DNA of 64,000 nt, taken from NCBI GenBank assembly GCA_031216445.1, contig CM062211.1, forward strand, positions 18,205,501 to 18,269,500. The letters run 5' to 3'. Under the pieces are notes generated by a model. It did no database searches, was not told the DNA's origin, and saw only the letters and a list, made by a program, of their open reading frames with translations. The position numbers were made by a program, and so were the translations under genes. The stretch comes from Lateolabrax maculatus (taxonomy: Eukaryota; Chordata; Actinopteri; Acropomatiformes; Lateolabracidae). Below, piece after piece: positions 62,901 through 64,000 of this stretch. The number at the start of each line of letters is the position of its first letter. Position 1 is the stretch's first letter.

Positions 62901-63922
62901 ACCTGAATTTTCCTCCTGGCAGTGAGAAATCATCTTTCCACAGCATTTAAACAGCTGAATAAATAAAATATGAAAAAGAATGAAAACTTGGAAACTTTAT
63001 TATTGGAGTCTGGTGGTAGGGTTACTTGGACTTGGATCTCAGTATTTCTAAAATCCTGGCTACGGTCCTAGATATCAAAAATCTATCCTTGGAGTATCCA
63101 AACTGTAGCCCCTGTACACTTGTGTATAAATGTGATTGTTGGTAGGAGTTTGCATTTCGTTCCATCATGGAGAGCAGTGGCTGTGCTCTGCTTAAATTCG
63201 GGTCACTTACAATGGATTGTAATATTGGCAACGTTTCACAGCAGAAAACAAGTAGCAAAACTTTCTCTCAAACTTCCTCTGCAGCCAAATCCACTTATTC
63301 GCTGCCCATCTGTATACCCAATATGCTCCAAACAGCCAGGGTTTAGCCAAAATATGGATAAACAAACACACACACACACACAGACACTCAGCTTCCATCT
63401 GAATCCTGGTGACAAATCATTTTAAAGCCAGAACCTAGCTGTCTCTGTTGTCCTCAGATATATAAAACTTTTGTACATACAGCAGAACCTGCAGGACGAC
63501 ATGAACTTACATTGAGTCCTTTCTGGAACAGCGGCTGTCCCATCACGTTCGCCAGCATCCGGATCAACGCTGCCCCCTACAGGCAACACAGAGACACACA
63601 CTCTCAAACACAATAACAAGAGGAAACATGCTTTCAATGGCTTACGTGACATTAATTCATTTGATTTGAAGTTGAAATAGAGGAAGCACCATCAGTTTTA
63701 TATAGCCCTGCCCTGTTTGAGTATGATCTGCTCCATAAAAACATCAATAATTAGATCATTTTTCTGCGGTAACCAAACGCATACCTTTTTGTAGGCGATC
63801 CAGTCGAAAACTCTGTCAATGTCCGTCGCCTGCTCCACTTCCTGGGAGATCGGGTGGGAGGAATTTAAGCCGTCCAATAGCATCACCTCGTGGAGGACAT
63901 CAGTCAGGAAGCGTTGCTTTTC
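30615..63922 (-). CDS. trhde: trhde, 3' half (14 coding exons), TRH-degrading ectoenzyme
   Basis: M1-family zinc ectopeptidase that removes the N-terminal pyroglutamate from TRH outside the cell; in vertebrates it is a type II membrane glycoprotein. Fourteen exons on the minus strand join with consistent phases and GT-AG borders into 543 residues plus TAA. Diagnostic stretches include ATDIDRVFDWIAYKK, DRWTLQMGYPV, WLLGNINQTGYFRVNYDL, NRAGLIDDAF, FLPWHAASRALY, IMLACSFGN and DEDVWEFIWMKFHST, which fit TRHDE better than ERAP, LNPEP or ENPEP. The N-terminal half (membrane anchor, HEXXH and distal Glu) lies beyond the window. Several NXS/T sequons (NQS, NNS, NAS, NKT, NQT, NLS) suit an extracellular domain. 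Human TRHDE, as I recall, has 19 exons, so these would match exons 6-19. Teleosts often keep two trhde copies; which one this is cannot be told here. Gene identity is recognised from the family; exon borders are read directly. Confidence 0.96.
30768..32556 (-). other. trhde intron m-n
   Basis: 1.8 kb, GT-AG, no repeat of note; small AG-rich patch at 30770-30850 next to the acceptor. Confidence 0.85.
32557..32638 (-). CDS. trhde: trhde coding exon m
   Basis: 82 nt; one base completes Arg, then 27 codons ending in phase 0. Acceptor gcttag/T, donor GAG/gtgaat. Encodes YGEALFMNSKLIGGVTEFLN then TDRELNE, matching the segment before the terminal helices. Confidence 0.94.
32758..32898 (-). CDS. trhde: trhde coding exon l
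   Basis: 141 nt, symmetric. Acceptor tcccag/G, donor GCACG/gtgagg. Encodes LLNLSLTSDLVPEQDVIDVI then IHVGRNPQGRNLAWKYFREK and WDVLNA. It holds the family motif NPxGRxLAWxFxxxxW and a sequon (NLS). Confidence 0.95.
33816..33940 (+). repeat. (GT)n and (CA)n pair with 76-bp spacer
   Basis: GT run 33816-33840, unique spacer, CA run 33917-33940; potentially a hairpin-forming inverted repeat in trhde intron k-l. Confidence 0.85.
34044..34091 (+). repeat. (CA)n microsatellite, imperfect
   Basis: CA run with several cta and ccc interruptions. Confidence 0.88.
34653..34820 (-). CDS. trhde: trhde coding exon k
   Basis: 168 nt, symmetric. Acceptor tttgtag/G, donor AACAG/gtacaa. Encodes IPPNIRDIVYCTGVSLMDED, then VWEFIWMKFHSTNAVSEKKI and LLEALTCSDNIFLLN, a conserved helical repeat of the C-terminal domain. 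The 6.9-kb intron before it holds the Tc1 element and many CA/TG repeats. Confidence 0.96.
36120..36158 (+). repeat. (CA)n microsatellite
   Basis: CA run with one CG step. Confidence 0.9.
36229..36261 (+). repeat. (GT)n microsatellite
   Basis: About 16 GT units. Confidence 0.9.
36361..36384 (+). repeat. (GT)n microsatellite
   Basis: 12 GT units. Confidence 0.9.
36482..36602 (+). repeat. (CA)n array with regular CTCA interruptions, 121 bp
   Basis: Runs of CA separated by single TCA steps at roughly 20-30-bp spacing, suggesting higher-order expansion. Longest CA block of the trhde introns. Confidence 0.9.
37915..38004 (+). repeat. Dispersed repeat R2, copy 3
   Basis: gatggcgctagatgaaaagtcagaggatcac ... 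aacatgaatgtgtgggccaaa ... atggcaatg. It has the same motif order as the pair near 22.2-22.4 kb and lies inside trhde intron j-k. Confidence 0.65.
40082..40298 (+). repeat. Tc1 left terminal inverted repeat
   Basis: 217 bp, matching the reverse complement of 41498-41714 except at 40185. Direct-repeat motifs aagtattcagaccc occur near both its outer end (about 40095) and its inner end (about 40279); these are the probable transposase binding sites by analogy with IR/DR elements. Confidence 0.93.
40479..41498 (+). pseudogene. Tc1-type DD34E transposase with one premature stop
   Basis: Cut-and-paste transposase of about 339 codons if started at ATG 40479 (MRSKELPKKLRDRIV), close to the usual 340; an in-frame upstream ATG at 40458 would add seven. 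The N-terminal half has paired-like helix-turn-helix segments (GYKRISAALKVPKSTVASII) and a GRPAK hook-like motif. The catalytic triad is present, counting from 40458: D159 in WSDETK, D250 in QQDNDPKH and E285 in SPDLNPIEHLW, with 34 residues between the last two. One TGA at 40827-40829 interrupts the frame after LYGRVA; frame and homology continue directly after it. CGA in related copies would become TGA by one C-to-T change at a CpG, which is inference. No frameshift is visible. Confidence 0.93.
41498..41714 (-). repeat. Tc1 right terminal inverted repeat
   Basis: 217 bp, reverse complement of the left repeat with one mismatch. Its inner end abuts, and by one base overlaps, the transposase stop codon at 41496-41498. 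It holds the same outer and inner direct-repeat motifs. Confidence 0.93.
41720..41755 (-). promoter_or_regulatory. Donor-proximal intronic CA repeat after exon j
   Basis: In sense orientation the donor gtacga is followed within about seven bases by (CA)n over 41748-41720, and then by the Tc1 end at 41714. It has the same arrangement as the CA run after exon i. A splice-modulating role is possible but unproven. Confidence 0.4.
41756..41863 (-). CDS. trhde: trhde coding exon j (symmetric; possible cassette)
   Basis: 108 nt, a multiple of three with the same phase at both ends, so skipping would keep the frame and drop 36 residues. Acceptor gttcag/G, donor AACAG/gtacga. Encodes ELQRELIMLACSFGNKQCHR then QAVAYISDWISSNKN. 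A sense-strand CA run follows its donor closely, and the right end of a Tc1 element is 41 bp beyond the exon. Confidence 0.95.
42108..42142 (-). promoter_or_regulatory. Donor-proximal intronic CA repeat after exon i
   Basis: Read in the gene's sense, the donor gtatgc runs straight into (CA)n over 42135-42108. CA repeats close to 5' splice sites are known hnRNP L targets that alter exon use in mammals. That this one acts here is inference from position only. Confidence 0.4.
42143..42246 (-). CDS. trhde: trhde coding exon i
   Basis: 104 nt, phase 0 in, two bases over. Acceptor taccag/GAC, donor ACTGA/gtatgc, where A at -1 makes a weaker site. Encodes DYVLKQVASRYHQMGWP, then TNGPGNEGNVLQASYQT. 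A (CA)n run in the sense strand begins about six bases after the donor. Confidence 0.94.
42404..42551 (-). CDS. trhde: trhde coding exon h
   Basis: 148 nt; one base completes Arg, then 49 codons, ending in phase 0. Acceptor ccccag/G after a C-rich tract, donor TTCAGT/gtaaat. Encodes AGYLPQGVPLQLIGYLPEEP and SFLPWHAASRALYQLDKLLD, the typical LPWHAA..AL segment of the C-terminal helical domain. Confidence 0.95.
43668..43691 (+). repeat. (AT)n microsatellite
   Basis: About 12 AT units. Confidence 0.88.
45390..45546 (+). repeat. CA-rich array with CCAC/CCACG steps, 157 bp
   Basis: CA runs broken by recurrent ccacgcacac and ccacacac, giving a short higher-order period. Minus-strand Cys/Val open frames here are artefacts. 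Confidence 0.88.
47580..47655 (-). mobile_element. tRNA-derived SINE-like fragment
   Basis: Plus strand tgcaaactccacacggaaag ... caacagtgttaatccttgagccactgagctgc. Its complement begins gcagctcagtggctcaaggattaacactgttgcc, resembling the A-box start of common fish tRNA-like repeats. The B-box region is decayed. Confidence 0.55.
48007..48062 (-). CDS. trhde: trhde coding exon g
   Basis: 56 nt, phase 0 in, two bases over. Acceptor tctcag/ATC, donor CCAG/gtgagt (strong). Encodes IISVGNRAGLIDDAFNLA, the M1 motif NRAxLIDDAF at the start of the C-terminal domain. Only 129 nt separate it from the preceding exon. Confidence 0.96.
48063..48191 (-). other. Short trhde intron f-g, open in frame
   Basis: 129 nt between exons f and g with proper gtatgc...tctcag ends. 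Its length is a multiple of three and it has no in-frame stop, so an unspliced message would gain 43 mostly hydrophobic residues (for example MAGSYSVYLLCLFYSLTF). Most likely an ordinary short intron. Confidence 0.75.
48192..48325 (-). CDS. trhde: trhde coding exon f
   Basis: 134 nt, ends in phase 0. Acceptor tctcag/AA, donor CAG/gtatgc. Encodes (E)THRIGQMDDKAWLLGNINQT followed by GYFRVNYDLQNWKLL. The GNINQTGYFRVNYD motif is the most TRHDE-like stretch of the window and contains a sequon (NQT). It ends the beta-sandwich domain and starts the C-terminal helical domain. Confidence 0.97.
48431..48490 (+). mobile_element. Possible LINE reverse-transcriptase motif C remnant
   Basis: One frame reads VIRYADDTMLSSW, like the (Y/F)ADD active-site motif of non-LTR reverse transcriptases. 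Stops lie immediately upstream and downstream, and no other RT motif is seen nearby, so this may be a tiny fossil or a chance match. Confidence 0.25.
49495..49665 (+). repeat. Degenerate tandem repeat, unit about 40 bp
   Basis: Four imperfect copies of a unit around tttattctccaaaacagaa: gagttttattctccaaaaca, acctttattctcccaaaact, gggctttattttctaaaaca and aggtttattccc. Lies in trhde intron e-f or its border region; not coding. Confidence 0.6.
50006..50094 (-). CDS. trhde: trhde coding exon e
   Basis: 89 nt; the first base completes a Ser codon from the previous exon and one G is carried over at the end. Acceptor ctgtag/T, donor ACAG/gtacgg. Encodes LQWQVPLTVAVGNASTVCSE then SLIWINNKT, part of the beta-sandwich domain, with sequons NAS and NKT. 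Confidence 0.94.
50261..50272 (+). repeat. G12 homopolymer
   Basis: Twelve consecutive guanines in trhde intron d-e. Confidence 0.85.
51230..51262 (-). mobile_element. LINE 3'-tail-like sequence
   Basis: Plus strand ctcagaatcagaatcaggtttattgcc; its complement ends ggcaataaacctgattctgattct. A short (TGATTC)n-type tail is common at the 3' end of fish LINE copies. The body upstream on the minus strand is not recognisable. Confidence 0.42.
52113..52382. mobile_element. hAT-type non-autonomous element (MITE), 270 bp
   Basis: Ends in cagaggtgg and ccacctctg, forming inverted termini, and is flanked by a perfect 8-bp direct repeat ttaaaaag at 52105-52112 and 52383-52390. An 8-bp target duplication is the hallmark of hAT transposons. 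The interior has runs such as caagtaaagtacagatacttga and gtaacaaacttacgtactttgttac, typical of abundant fish MITEs of this kind. No coding capacity. It lies in trhde intron d-e. Confidence 0.88.
53561..53603 (+). repeat. (TG)n microsatellite
   Basis: About 21 units; CA run at 53770 faces it. Confidence 0.9.
53770..53802 (+). repeat. (CA)n microsatellite
   Basis: About 16 units. Confidence 0.9.
53944..53991 (+). repeat. (CG)3(CA)n microsatellite
   Basis: gcgcgcg leading into about 22 CA units, an alternating purine-pyrimidine run that favours Z-DNA. A short GT run lies at 53886-53900. Confidence 0.9.
56504..56610 (+). mobile_element. tRNA-derived SINE-like fragment
   Basis: Contains aagtttgagtctggg, a degenerate B box, followed by tttcatgttcccatctccctcactcctcatttcc, matching the typical body of abundant fish SINEs. 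The A-box part (ctggggcactgaccgtgaac) is weak. Confidence 0.55.
57030..57260 (+). repeat. Purine-rich stretch
   Basis: gatgaaagaagaaaaaagag ... aaaagaaaaaaagaactgaaaagaaaagg; AG-rich simple sequence inside trhde intron d-e. Confidence 0.55.
58276..58454 (-). CDS. trhde: trhde coding exon d
   Basis: 179 nt, phase 0 in, two bases over at the end. Acceptor gtctag/GCC, donor AACAG/gttgga. Encodes AMRSEGRDIDIGVMMDRWTL and goes on with QMGYPVVTI, the M1 hallmark W(T)xQxGYPV that opens the beta-sandwich domain. A sequon (KNQSE) lies in the exon and another (NNS) spans the next junction. Confidence 0.96.
59049..59114 (-). CDS. trhde: trhde coding exon c
   Basis: 66 nt, phase 0 both ends. Acceptor tttcag/GAT, donor CAG/gtaaca. 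Encodes 22 residues starting DYLLSHMYSNAARDDLW, the family segment in which a short helix ends with the NA..DDLW motif of M1 aminopeptidases. Confidence 0.95.
59790..59855 (+). mobile_element. tRNA-derived SINE-like head
   Basis: Reads acttggtggtgcagtgagtttagtgcc, an A-box-like start, and then gggctttgggctcaatccctg, a B-box-like stretch, in the order and spacing of a tRNA-derived SINE head. No tRNA fold can be drawn. Confidence 0.45.
60287..60571 (+). repeat. Dispersed repeat R3, copy 2
   Basis: Counterpart of 14389-14713: fragment A in the same direction, fragment B in the opposite one, again separated by a short (TG)n run. Motifs such as tcctcacaagtatagaagta are common beside fish TG repeats. 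Confidence 0.7.
60645..60659 (+). repeat. C15 homopolymer
   Basis: Fifteen consecutive cytosines downstream of repeat R3 copy 2. Confidence 0.85.
62097..62122 (+). repeat. (GT)n microsatellite
   Basis: 13 GT units in trhde intron b-c. Confidence 0.9.
63511..63576 (-). CDS. trhde: trhde coding exon b
   Basis: 66 nt, phase 0 both ends, so symmetric. Acceptor gcctgtag/GGG, donor AAT/gtaagt (near-consensus). Encodes 22 residues GAALIRMLANVMGQPLFQKG plus LN, the conserved M1 segment that follows the YKKG junction (GAALIRML). Confidence 0.95.
63785..63922 (-). CDS. trhde: trhde coding exon a (first in window)
   Basis: 138 nt, phase 0 in and out. Acceptor tttcag/GAA, donor AAG/gtatgc. Encodes 46 residues beginning EKQRFLTDVL and ending ATDIDRVFDWIAYKK. 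It belongs to the helical end of the M1 catalytic domain, downstream of the zinc site, which is encoded beyond the window edge. Confidence 0.95.
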
Positions 63923-64000
63923 CTGAAAACACAAACATTTGTCTTTGTCACTTATGGGGACATTGATATATATTATTTGGTGGCTGATCATAACCCTTAA

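Larger units (their letters stand above)
59115..63510 (-). other. trhde intron b-c
   Basis: 4.4 kb with repeat R3 copy 2, a SINE-like head at 59790 and a GT run at 62097; otherwise unique AT-rich DNA. Confidence 0.85.

Noticed and set aside
1..64000. CRISPR arrays, phage or defence islands, bacterial operons
   Set aside because: No direct repeats with unique spacers of constant size and no prokaryotic genes; the DNA is vertebrate.

Overview
The window looks like nuclear DNA of a ray-finned (teleost) fish. The signs are a multi-exon vertebrate gene with GT-AG introns, very many (CA)n/(TG)n microsatellites, a fish-type Tc1 transposon with long IR/DR-like terminal repeats, a small hAT-type MITE, and several worn SINE-, LINE- and MITE-like interspersed repeats of kinds common in fish. 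There are no bacterial operons, CRISPR arrays or phage genes.

Right-hand part (about 30.6-63.9 kb, minus strand): the 3' half of one gene, recognised as trhde (thyrotropin-releasing-hormone-degrading ectoenzyme, pyroglutamyl-peptidase II, M1 metallopeptidase family). I could place 14 consecutive coding exons, from 63922 down to a stop codon at 30615-30617. Every junction is GT-AG, the phases agree throughout, and the joined frame has no stop: 1632 nt, 543 residues. They cover the end of the catalytic domain, the beta-sandwich domain and the whole C-terminal helical (ERAP1_C-like) domain. The zinc-binding HEXXH/E exons, the membrane anchor and the promoter lie beyond position 64000.

The introns carry most of the interest. 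A 1633-bp Tc1 element (40082-41714) with 217-bp inverted repeats differing at one base lies 41 bp past the donor of one exon; its transposase frame is broken by a single TGA. A 270-bp hAT-type MITE with a perfect 8-bp target duplication sits at 52113-52382. CA repeats begin a few bases after the donors of two neighbouring exons. One 129-nt intron is open in frame and would add a hydrophobic stretch if retained.

Left-hand part (1 to about 30.6 kb): I see no convincing protein gene. It reads as intergenic DNA 3' of trhde: microsatellites, long purine- or pyrimidine-only tracts, degenerate tandem repeats, fragments of LINE, SINE and MITE-like repeats, and AT-rich unique sequence. I found no new multi-gene biological system. 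The best leads are possible splice control in trhde, the very young Tc1 copy, and small dispersed repeats that recur inside the window.
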